Assembly: GCA_002345845.1 (NCBI GenBank)
Contig: DDWF01000268.1
Span: 1 to 14,595 of the forward strand
Length of the DNA: 14,595 bases
Direction: 5' to 3'
Source: Betaproteobacteria bacterium UBA2293
Lineage (GTDB): Bacteria > Pseudomonadota > Gammaproteobacteria > Burkholderiales > Rhodocyclaceae
In this document: positions 7,278 to 13,665 of the stretch, in pieces
How positions within the stretch are numbered: position 1 is the stretch's first letter
Layout: every line of letters starts with the position of its first letter
Program-made: the position numbers and the translations under genes
The notes under the pieces: model-generated
Databases searched by the model: none
What the model was told of the DNA's origin: nothing
What the model saw: only the letters and a program-made list of their open reading frames with translations

Positions 7278-7640
7278 GTGAGAGAACGCCGCCGTTCCAA
7301 CCGCTTCAACCTGCGCGGCAAGGTCTGCCTTGACCTTGGTGGCCAGCGCTTCGAGTTTCCCTCGGCCGACCTCTCGGTCACCGGCGTCGGTATCCTGCTC
7401 GATGTCGCTGTCCTCGGCGCCAGGCCGAGCGGCGAGGTCGGCGTCTGCACCATCGAATCACCGGACCTTCCGGGTCCGGTCGAAGCCTACGTCAGCATCA
7501 TGCGCATTCGACGCATCGGCCAGCAGCATCTGGTCGGCCTGCGTTTCGAGTCGATCAGCGACGAGCAACTGGAAATCATTCGGGCATTCGAGTTGCGCTG
7601 CCGCGAGAAGACGGCTGCCGAGGAGCGGCAGCCGTCCTGA
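7278..7640 (+). CDS. PilZ-domain protein
   Basis: This 120-aa single-domain protein has the two c-di-GMP-binding signatures of PilZ domains: RxxxR (Arg5 to Arg9 in RERRRSNRF) and D/NxSxxG (Asp31-Leu-Ser33-Val-Thr-Gly36). The rest is the expected beta-barrel followed by a C-terminal helix (about 94-112). It probably acts as a cytoplasmic c-di-GMP receptor on motility, surface polysaccharide or a similar output, but no partner is adjacent. The start is GTG, since an in-frame stop lies 12 bases upstream; the ribosome binding site is weak. It is divergent from menB and convergent with ilvN, with 12 bases between stops. Confidence 0.88.
   Translation: MRERRRSNRFNLRGKVCLDLGGQRFEFPSADLSVTGVGILLDVAVLGARPSGEVGVCTIESPDLPGPVEAYVSIMRIRRIGQQHLVGLRFESISDEQLEIIRAFELRCREKTAAEERQPS
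7611..7635. repeat. Perfect hairpin inside the 3' end of the PilZ gene
   Basis: Ten-base arms ACGGCTGCCG and CGGCAGCCGT flank an AGGAG loop, ending three bases before the PilZ stop codon (7638-7640). It sits between two convergent genes whose stops are 12 bases apart, so it may serve as a shared transcription stop or 3'-end stabiliser embedded in coding sequence. There is no T run on either strand. Confidence 0.55.
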
Positions 7641-7652
7641 GCGGTCTTGCTG

Positions 7653-7964
7653 TCAGGCGCGGAAGAAGGCTTCCAGCTTGCTGAACACGGCGTGCTCCGG
7701 CGGATGTCGGCGAACGGTGGTGACGTCCTCCAGTTTTTCCACCTGACGGATCATCTGCGGCAGTCGCTGATCGTCGTTGACCAGCAGCCAGATTCGGCTC
7801 CGCCGGCCATCGCCGACCGGCAGGCAAAGAATGCCCTCGACGTTGCAGGCGCGGCGGGAAAACAGGCCGACCACGTGCGACATCACGCCGGGATGGTTGT
7901 TGACGTCAATTTCGAGAATGGCGCGGGAAAGGGCCTGGTGTTCGTTGCGGTTGATGGCGTTCAT
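7653..7964 (-). CDS. ilvN: Acetolactate synthase small (regulatory) subunit, AHAS I type
   Basis: This 103-aa regulatory subunit of acetohydroxyacid synthase confers valine feedback inhibition and stimulates the catalytic subunit. It is a single ACT domain (about residues 15-90; [20 protein letters not shown], then [10 protein letters not shown] and [11 protein letters not shown]). The short length and these sequences match enterobacterial IlvN (about 96 aa) rather than the ~160-aa IlvH common in betaproteobacteria. The start codon lies one base after the ilvB stop (TGACATG), so the two subunits are translationally coupled. It is the last gene of the ivbL-ilvB-ilvN unit. Confidence 0.93.
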   Translation of the reverse strand: MNAINRNEHQALSRAILEIDVNNHPGVMSHVVGLFSRRACNVEGILCLPVGDGRRSRIWLLVNDDQRLPQMIRQVEKLEDVTTVRRHPPEHAVFSKLEAFFRA

Positions 7965-7965
7965 G

Positions 7966-9636
7966 TCAGTGTCCGATCATTTCATGGTTGGCGGCGCCCG
8001 GCGGCACCATCGGGTAAACCTTCTGCTCGGCGTCGATGCTGACGTGAATCAGGCATGGGCCGGGGCGGCTGATGGCGTCGAGCAGCGCCGCGCAGGGATT
8101 GGCGGCGCGGTCGAGATCGACCGCCTGAATGCCGAAGCCGCGGGCGACCGCGACGAAATCCGGAATCGCCTTGAACTGCGAAGCGAACAGGCGTTCGCCA
8201 TAAAACAGTGTCTGCTGCTGATGGACCAGGCCGAGCGTGGCGTTGTTCATCAGCACGATCTTGACGTTCACGTTTTCCTCGGCGGCGGTGACCAGTTCCT
8301 GGATGTTCATCAGGATCGAGCCGTCGCCGGTGAAGCAGACTACCGTGCGCTCCCGTTCAGCGAGCGCTGCGCCGATTGCCGCCGGCACGCCGAAGCCCAT
8401 CGTGCCCAGGCCGCCGGAGGTCAGCCACTGACGGGGGCGACGCAGCGGGTAGTACTGGGCGACCCACATCTGGTGCTGGCCGACGTCGGTGGCGATGATC
8501 GCCGAGTCGTCGAGGCAGGCGGCGACGGTGCGGATCAGGCCGAAATGCGAGAGCGGATTGTCGCCACCGTCGACGACGACTGGAAACTGCTGCTGCAATT
8601 CGCCGATGCGGTCGCGCCAGGTCGCTCGCGGGCTGGCCGTAACCTGTGGCAGTAACTGGCCGAGCGCCTCGCCGACATCGGCAGTGATGGCGATGTGGGC
8701 AGTCTTGATCTTGTCCAGTTCGGCGCGGTCGATGTCGATGTGGATGATCCTTGCATTGCGGCAGAACTGCGCCACCTTGCCGGTGGCGCGGTCGTCGAAG
8801 CGGGCGCCGACGGCGATCAGCAGGTCGCATTCGTCGAGCGCCAGATTCGTTGCCCGGGCGCCATGCATGCCCAGCATGCCCAGCGACAGTGGATGATCGA
8901 CCGGCATCGCGCCGAGCGCCATCAGCGTCATCACCGTTGGCAGATTGGCCTTTTCGGCCAGGGCCACAGCCAAATCCGCGGCGCCGGAGTGGACGACACC
9001 GCCGCCCAGATAAAGCAGGGGGCGCTCGGCGCCATCGATCATTGCCGCTGCCTCGGCAAGCGCCGTACTATCGGCCGCTGCGACCGGCACCGCGTCACCG
9101 GGTTCCGGCCAGTCGGTGATCTCGATGGCCTGGCTCTGGACATCCTTGGGAATGTCCACCAGCACCGGACCGGGGCGGCCGGAGGCGGCAATGCGGAAGG
9201 CGGCCGGAATCACTTCCAGCAGTTCCTCGACCGAGGAGACCAGAAAGTTGTGCTTGGTGATTGGAATAGACAGGCCGTAGGTGTCAACCTCCTGGAAGGC
9301 GTCGGTGCCGATCATTGCTTTCGGCACCTGGCCGGTGATGGCGACCAGCGGGATCGAGTCGAGCTTGGCATCGGCGATGGCGGTCAGCAGATTGGTCGCG
9401 CCGGGACCGGAAGAGGCCAGGCAGACCGCTGGCCGGCCGCTGGCGCGGGCCATGCCCTGGGCCATGAAACCGGCGCCCTGTTCATGGCGGGCGAGCACGT
9501 GATGGATGCGGGTCGATTGGCCGAGCGCGTCGTAGATCGGCAGGATGGCGCCGCCAGGGATGCCGGCAACGGTGGTGATGCCTTGGCGTTCGAGCAGGCG
9601 CACAATGATCTGGGCGCCGGTCAGTGTTTCGGTCAT
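7966..9636 (-). CDS. ilvB: Acetolactate synthase large (catalytic) subunit, AHAS I type
   Basis: This is the ThDP-dependent catalytic subunit that condenses pyruvate to acetolactate, or pyruvate plus 2-ketobutyrate to acetohydroxybutyrate, the first common step of valine, leucine and isoleucine synthesis. The 556-aa protein has the N-terminal ThDP-binding domain with catalytic Glu52 (ARHEQGAGF), a central FAD-binding-type domain (about 190-340; [19 protein letters not shown]) and the C-terminal ThDP/Mg2+ motif from GDGS (437-440) to NN (464-465). The C-terminal [10 protein letters not shown] closely resembles E. coli IlvB. The ATG at 9636 has a near-perfect ribosome binding site (AAGGAG, six bases upstream). 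The open frame continues upstream to 9906 through the terminator, which is leader, not protein. Expression is probably attenuated by the leader described separately. Confidence 0.96.
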   Translation of the reverse strand: MTETLTGAQIIVRLLERQGITTVAGIPGGAILPIYDALGQSTRIHHVLARHEQGAGFMAQGMARASGRPAVCLASSGPGATNLLTAIADAKLDSIPLVAITGQVPKAMIGTDAFQEVDTYGLSIPITKHNFLVSSVEELLEVIPAAFRIAASGRPGPVLVDIPKDVQSQAIEITDWPEPGDAVPVAAADSTALAEAAAMIDGAERPLLYLGGGVVHSGAADLAVALAEKANLPTVMTLMALGAMPVDHPLSLGMLGMHGARATNLALDECDLLIAVGARFDDRATGKVAQFCRNARIIHIDIDRAELDKIKTAHIAITADVGEALGQLLPQVTASPRATWRDRIGELQQQFPVVVDGGDNPLSHFGLIRTVAACLDDSAIIATDVGQHQMWVAQYYPLRRPRQWLTSGGLGTMGFGVPAAIGAALAERERTVVCFTGDGSILMNIQELVTAAEENVNVKIVLMNNATLGLVHQQQTLFYGERLFASQFKAIPDFVAVARGFGIQAVDLDRAANPCAALLDAISRPGPCLIHVSIDAEQKVYPMVPPGAANHEMIGH

Positions 9637-9683
9637 GGAAAGCTCCTTCGGGGTGGTTCGGCACCGCCGGTGGAGATCCAATG

Positions 9684-9717
9684 AAAAACCCCCGCCGACT
9701 GGCGCCGGCGGGGGTTT
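9684..9717 (-). terminator. Attenuator terminator upstream of ilvB
   Basis: On the minus strand a 12-base stem (9717-9706 with 9697-9686; core CCCCCGCCG/CGGCGGGGG) and an eight-base loop end in a run of five T. It lies between the stop of the valine-rich leader peptide (9738) and the ilvB start (9636), exactly where an amino-acid biosynthetic attenuator belongs. Confidence 0.85.
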
Positions 9718-9737
9718 GGAAATCTGCTTGCTGCTGC

Positions 9738-9842
9738 TTATCCGATCCGCGACGGCGCGTGCATAACTACGCCTACTACGACGACGCGCGCAACGACCGG
9801 CTGGGCGAAAACTGCCGAAGCGAGGAATTGGTCTTGCTGCAT
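9738..9842 (-). CDS. ivbL: Valine-rich leader peptide of the ilvBN operon
   Basis: This is a 34-aa open reading frame upstream of the ilvB terminator on the same strand. Its middle reads VVARVVVVGVV, eight valines in eleven residues, followed by MHAPSRIG and TAA. The pattern strongly recalls the E. coli IvbL leader (a VVVVRVVVVVG run, from memory). In such systems ribosome stalling at valine codons when valyl-tRNA is scarce changes leader RNA folding and prevents termination. The stop is 21 bases before the terminator stem. Its ATG lacks a strong Shine-Dalgarno sequence, the main weakness of the call. The peptide is encoded within a longer in-frame reading that starts at 10013, but the short form fits the leader role. 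Confidence 0.85.
   Translation of the reverse strand: MQQDQFLASAVFAQPVVARVVVVGVVMHAPSRIG
9753..9791 (-). promoter_or_regulatory. Candidate anti-antiterminator hairpin in the ivbL leader
   Basis: In the leader RNA, GCGCGU (9789-9784, Ala-Arg-Val codons) can pair with ACGCGC (9760-9755), looping out the main valine codons. The same downstream segment, GCGCCG (9758-9753), can instead pair with CGGCGC (9707-9702) at the head of the terminator hairpin. This gives a mutually exclusive set as in classical attenuators. Found by eye; energies not calculated. Confidence 0.5.
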
Positions 9843-9912
9843 GGTCGATTGTCTTGGGAAGCAACGGATGGGCTGTAAATATGCCTCGCTCGCCCGGGAA
9901 AGGCAAACAGAT

Positions 9913-9942
9913 AATTTATCAGCAATGATTAATATATGAAAA
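9913..9942 (-). promoter_or_regulatory. Candidate ivbL-ilvBN promoter in an AT-rich island
   Basis: On the minus strand TTTTCA (9942-9937) and TAAATT (9918-9913) are separated by 18 bases, each matching four of six consensus positions. The surrounding 9905-9990 segment is strikingly AT-rich compared with the rest of the window and also lies upstream of the divergent gene at 10052. It contains a small inverted repeat (ATTTC-TTGG-GAAAT, 9961-9974). Confidence 0.4.
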
Positions 9943-10051
9943 ATTACAACCAATCCCTTGATTTCTTGGGAAATTATTGAATTCGCATCCATGTTTGCAT
10001 TAGACTGCGCCATTCATCTCGATTGTCTGATGCTTGCCGGGAATTCTGCAC

Positions 10052-11281
10052 ATGCACGCTAGCGATAGGGTCAAATCGCAAAAAGTACTCGTTGTCGATG
10101 CATCACGCGTGGTTCGCGCCTCGCTTTCCCGCTGTCTGGCGAAAACGCATGTGGTCTGCGAGGAGAGCGACGGCGAATCGGCTTGGCAAAGCCTGGTCCT
10201 CGATGCCTCGATTGTGGCCGTGATCAGCGGCCTGGACATTACCGGCATCGAGGGGGCTGGACTGGTCGAGCGTATGCGGGCCAGCAAGCTGGCCCGCATC
10301 AATGCCATGCCCTTCTATCAACTGGCTTCTGAAAGTCTTGCTGAGAATTTGCGCCAGAGTGCCCGGCGGCTCGGTGTTAGCGATTTCATTCCCAAGGCTT
10401 CGCCTGCCGGAACGCTGGAGCGCCTGTTCTCCGCTGCGCCGATGGTCGGTGAGGTCGAGAATGGAACGGACATTTTCGGTATGGAAACCGATGTCGGACT
10501 GGGCGATCTCAGTTCGCGTTTTGGCCGCCTGGCCTCCCTTGATGTCGCCCCGTTGATCGCCGACTCACTGAGCGTCAAGGGCAAGCGCGGGGTGGAGAAG
10601 AAACTGCTGGAACGGGCGGTGCAGAGTGGCGTCGAGCAACCTGCCGAAGGCGCCGCAGCGTTGAATGCTAGCGTGCTGATTTTCGGCATCGACGACTATG
10701 CCGGGCTTTGTCAGCGCCTCGGCGTAAAAATGGGAGAGAAGATCGTCGCCCGTTTCTCCGGATTGCTGGCCGGCAAAGTGCGTTCACCGGAGGATGTCCT
10801 GCATCTGTCCGATGGTCGGGTCGGTATCGTTTCCAGTCACGTTGACCGCGAACATTGCACGGCCTTCGCCCGGCGCGTCTGCAAGGCACTGGCTGCCGCC
10901 ACCATCGCGCTCGGCGACAAAGTGGTCAAAGCCACGGCCAGCGCCGGGGTGGCGGCTGTGCCGCAGGATGGCGTCGCCCTCAGTGCCGAGGAGTTGTTCT
11001 ATCTGGCCTCCAGCCGCCTGGAGGCGGCCCATGCCGCGGGGGGCAGCCGTGTTGTGAACAGCAGTGTCGGTGGTGGCCGGAATCTGAGCCAGGCGGAATT
11101 CATCGATCGCCTGAAAGGTCTGCTCGTCACTGCTTCGCCAGTGACGGAAATGTCATGCAAGAGTTGGCTGCGCTCGATCTGCATCGCCTGTCGCAATTCG
11201 CGCCCCGACGGTGAGCCGCCGCCTTGTTCAGCCAGCGTTGCTAGCGGCCTGTGTGCCAATCGGCCGCCTGCTGATTCCTGA
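10052..11281 (+). CDS. Degenerate receiver plus degenerate GGDEF protein
   Basis: This 409-aa predicted cytoplasmic protein starts with a CheY-like receiver domain (residues 10-128; KVLVVDAS, VISGLDITGIEG, DFIPKAS). The phosphoacceptor position is Gly60 instead of Asp and the acidic pair is reduced to Asp16-Ala. Only Lys115 of the usual set remains. After a helical linker (about 145-195), residues 205-338 resemble a GGDEF domain (VLIFGIDDYAGL, ASAGVAAVP), but the GGDEF loop reads SDGRV (253-257), so diguanylate cyclase activity is unlikely. The ATG at 10052 is preceded by GGGA; a TTG at 10034 is less likely. The last ~45 residues (Cys/Pro/Ser-rich) look out of frame; see findings. The function is probably regulatory by protein contact, and is unknown. 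Confidence 0.75.
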   Translation: MHASDRVKSQKVLVVDASRVVRASLSRCLAKTHVVCEESDGESAWQSLVLDASIVAVISGLDITGIEGAGLVERMRASKLARINAMPFYQLASESLAENLRQSARRLGVSDFIPKASPAGTLERLFSAAPMVGEVENGTDIFGMETDVGLGDLSSRFGRLASLDVAPLIADSLSVKGKRGVEKKLLERAVQSGVEQPAEGAAALNASVLIFGIDDYAGLCQRLGVKMGEKIVARFSGLLAGKVRSPEDVLHLSDGRVGIVSSHVDREHCTAFARRVCKALAAATIALGDKVVKATASAGVAAVPQDGVALSAEELFYLASSRLEAAHAAGGSRVVNSSVGGGRNLSQAEFIDRLKGLLVTASPVTEMSCKSWLRSICIACRNSRPDGEPPPCSASVASGLCANRPPADS

Positions 11282-11297
11282 TCGCTAATAAGTAGCG

Positions 11298-11325
11298 GCC
11301 GCGTCGGCTGAACAGACGACGCGGC
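11298..11325. terminator. Hairpin between convergent genes
   Basis: Nine-base arms GCCGCGTCG and CGACGCGGC with a ten-base loop fill the 55-base gap between the receiver/GGDEF-like gene and the fumarase stop. No T run follows on either strand, so it is a candidate bidirectional stop only. Confidence 0.5.
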
Positions 11326-11336
11326 TGACTAGGTGA

Positions 11337-12869
11337 TCAGGCGGAGACGGGAATCTTGCCGATCTTGACCTGCCACTCTCGTGGCCCGGTGTTGTGCACC
11401 GAGATGCCGCTCGAATCGACGGCAACGGTCACCGGCATGTTCTCGACGTCGAACTCGTAGATCGCTTCCATGCCCAGATCGGCAAAGCCGACCACCTTGG
11501 CGGACTTGATCGCCTTGGCCACCAGGTAGGCAGCGCCGCCGACGGCCATCAGGTAGGCCGATTTGTTGTCCTTGATCGCCTCGATGGCGACTGGGCCGCG
11601 CTCGGACTTGCCGATCATCGAGATCAGGCCGGTCTGCTCGAGCATCATCCGGGTGAACTTGTCCATGCGGGTGCCGGTGGTCGGGCCGGCCGGGCCGACA
11701 ACTTCGTCACGCACCGGATCAACCGGGCCGACGTAGTAGATGACGCGGTTGGTGAAGTCGACCGGCAGCTTCTCGCCCTTGGCCAGCATGTCGGCGATGC
11801 GCTTGTGCGCGGCATCGCGGCCGGTCAGCATCTTGCCGTTGAGGAGCAGTTTCTGACCCGGTTTCCAGGCAGCAACTTCTTCTTTGGTCAGCGTGTTCAG
11901 GTCGACGCGGGTGGCCGACTTGAGGTCCGGCGTCCAGGTCACGGCCGGCCAGTCTTCGAGCTTCGGCACTTCGAGCTTGGCCGGCCCGGAGCCATCGAGG
12001 TGGAAATGGCAGTGACGGGTGGCGGCGCAGTTGGGGACCAGCGCCACCGGCAGGTTGGCAGCGTGGCAGGGGTAATCCAGCACCTTGACGTCGAGCACCG
12101 TGGTCAGGCCGCCGAGGCCCTGGGCCCCGACGCCGAGGGCGTTGATCTTTTCCATCAGTTCGAGGCGCAGTTCTTCCGGACGGGTCAGCTTGGCGCCGGT
12201 GGCTGCTTTGGCTTTCAGTTCGTGGATGTCGACCGGGGCCATGATCGACTCCTTGGCCAGCAGCATGGCCTTTTCCGGCGTGCCGCCGATGCCGATACCG
12301 ATGATGCCGGGCGGACACCAGCCGGCACCCATTTCCGGGATCTTCTTCAGCACCCAGTCGACCAGATCGTCGGACGGATTGAGCATGGCGAACTTGGACT
12401 TGGCTTCCGAGCCGCCGCCCTTGGCCGCGCAGATGACTTCGACGTGGTGGCCGGGAACGATTTCGAAATGGACGACGGCCGGGGTGTTGTCCTTGGTGTT
12501 CTTGCGGGCGCCAGCCGGGTCGGCCAGCACCGAGGCGCGCAGCGGGTTGTCCGGGTTGCCGTAGGCGCGACGGACGCCTTCGTCGATCATTTCCTGGATG
12601 CTCATCGTCGCATCCGGCCAGGTAACCTGCATGCCGACCTTGATGAAGACCATGCCGATCCCGGTGTCCTGACAGATCGGGCGATGGCCTTCGGCCGACA
12701 TCCGCGAGTTGGTCAGAATCTGGGCAATGGCGTCCTTGGCGGCGGGGCTTTCCTCGCGCTCGTAGGCTTCACCGAGGGCCTTGATGTAGTCGAGCGGATG
12801 GTAGTAGCTGATGTACTGGAAAGCATCGGCGACGGACTGGATCAGGTCTTCCTGCTTGATGGCGGTCAT
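11337..12869 (-). CDS. fumA: Class I fumarate hydratase ([4Fe-4S], FumA/FumB type)
   Basis: This 510-aa iron-sulfur fumarase interconverts fumarate and malate in the TCA cycle. Both class I domains are present in one chain. The cluster cysteines are Cys66 (RPICQDTG), Cys185 (GWCPPG) and Cys281 (PNCAATRH), with spacing matching structurally known class I fumarases. Other family blocks are GGGSEAKS (151-158) and GPTTGTRMDKF in the C-terminal domain. The ATG at 12869 follows a CGGAG site by six bases; the TTG two codons upstream is unlikely to be used. It lies 13 bases after the UPF0114 membrane gene, whose stop nearly touches this ribosome binding site, so they form an operon. The enzyme is oxygen-labile in this class. 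It could be called fumB; the paralogue cannot be decided from sequence. Confidence 0.95.
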   Translation of the reverse strand: MTAIKQEDLIQSVADAFQYISYYHPLDYIKALGEAYEREESPAAKDAIAQILTNSRMSAEGHRPICQDTGIGMVFIKVGMQVTWPDATMSIQEMIDEGVRRAYGNPDNPLRASVLADPAGARKNTKDNTPAVVHFEIVPGHHVEVICAAKGGGSEAKSKFAMLNPSDDLVDWVLKKIPEMGAGWCPPGIIGIGIGGTPEKAMLLAKESIMAPVDIHELKAKAATGAKLTRPEELRLELMEKINALGVGAQGLGGLTTVLDVKVLDYPCHAANLPVALVPNCAATRHCHFHLDGSGPAKLEVPKLEDWPAVTWTPDLKSATRVDLNTLTKEEVAAWKPGQKLLLNGKMLTGRDAAHKRIADMLAKGEKLPVDFTNRVIYYVGPVDPVRDEVVGPAGPTTGTRMDKFTRMMLEQTGLISMIGKSERGPVAIEAIKDNKSAYLMAVGGAAYLVAKAIKSAKVVGFADLGMEAIYEFDVENMPVTVAVDSSGISVHNTGPREWQVKIGKIPVSA

Positions 12870-12882
12870 GCGCAACTCCGGG

Positions 12883-13413
12883 TCAGTGTTGTTGGTGTTG
12901 AAGAATGAGGGTCTGGGTCATGATTCTGTCCACCCAGGCCATGGCCAGCGCGGAAATGATGAAGACCAGATGGATGACAACCTGCCAGAGTAGCGTGTGC
13001 TCGGGCAACTGGCCGGCATTGATGAAGCTCTTCAGCAGATGGATGGACGAAATGCCGATGATGGCGGTTGACAGCTTGACCTTGAGCACACCGGCATTGA
13101 CGTGGTTCAGCCATTCAGGTTGGTCCGGGTGCTCTTCCAGGTGCAGGCGGGAGACGAAGGTTTCGTAGCCGCCGACGATGACCATGATCAGCAGGTTGGC
13201 GATCATGACAATATCGATCAGACCAAGGAGGAGCAGGACGACATCGGCTTCGGTGATCGGTGTGCCGGCGAAGAAGCCGTGGGCCAGATGACCCAGTTCG
13301 ATCATGAACAGCCAGACGAAGAAGCCTTGGGCGACAACCAGGCCCAAATAGAGCGGCGCCTGCAGCCAGCGACTGGCGAACAAGATAGAAGGAAGTACTT
13401 TGTTGGGGGTCAT
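12883..13413 (-). CDS. UPF0114 (YqhA-like) integral membrane protein
   Basis: This 176-aa predicted inner-membrane protein resembles E. coli YqhA (TIGR00645/UPF0114). Hydrophobic segments lie at about residues 18-38, 58-82, 112-130 and 143-162. They are separated by a conserved-looking charged loop (GGYETFVSRLHLEEHPDQPEW in part, residues 81-101) followed by VNAGVLKVKLSTAIIGISSI. The function of the family is not established. The ATG at 13411-13413 lacks an obvious Shine-Dalgarno sequence, but no better start fits. It is the first gene of a two-gene unit with the class I fumarase, which might hint at a role connected with dicarboxylates or redox state; that is inference only. Confidence 0.85.
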   Translation of the reverse strand: MTPNKVLPSILFASRWLQAPLYLGLVVAQGFFVWLFMIELGHLAHGFFAGTPITEADVVLLLLGLIDIVMIANLLIMVIVGGYETFVSRLHLEEHPDQPEWLNHVNAGVLKVKLSTAIIGISSIHLLKSFINAGQLPEHTLLWQVVIHLVFIISALAMAWVDRIMTQTLILQHQQH

Positions 13414-13567
13414 GGTTATTGGATGTTTTCAGGCAAGCCGAAAGTTTAGCATGGCGTTTGACGGCGCCTCGACATCGCCATTGTTGCGGCGCAGCGTGAT
13501 TTCGTAAGGCCTTTGTAAGATTATCACCGTGTAATGTCGCTTCGGCGCCGGGGGGCGGAAAACGCGA

Positions 13568-13595
13568 TTCACCCCAGTGTGTACGGCTTTATACA
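13568..13595 (+). promoter_or_regulatory. Candidate acs promoter
   Basis: TTCACC (13568-13573) and TATACA (13590-13595) are spaced by 16 bases, each matching four of six consensus positions. This would give a 5' leader of about 70 bases before the acs start. The 252-base gap (13414-13665) must also hold the divergent promoter for the UPF0114-fumarase unit, which I could not place. Confidence 0.3.
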
Positions 13596-13665
13596 TCCCG
13601 GGCATGGTCCCGAGACCCGATCGGTTGTTTCAACATAATTGCGAAGTACCGCAGAGGAGAAGAAT

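Noticed and set aside
9637..9906. N-terminal extension of IlvB up to 9906 (about 90 extra residues).
   Set aside because: The extension would translate through the terminator hairpin and the leader region. The ATG at 9636 has a near-perfect ribosome binding site and gives the normal family length.
9843..10013. A longer 91-codon form of the Val-rich frame starting at 10013.
   Set aside because: The upstream part runs through the AT-rich putative promoter and has no ribosome binding site or recognisable features. The 34-codon form ends at the right distance from the terminator.
11394..12908. A 504-codon + strand frame opposite the fumarase gene.
   Set aside because: It is a shadow of the class I fumarase, which has all cluster cysteines and family motifs. 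The + strand product has no domain and a biased composition.
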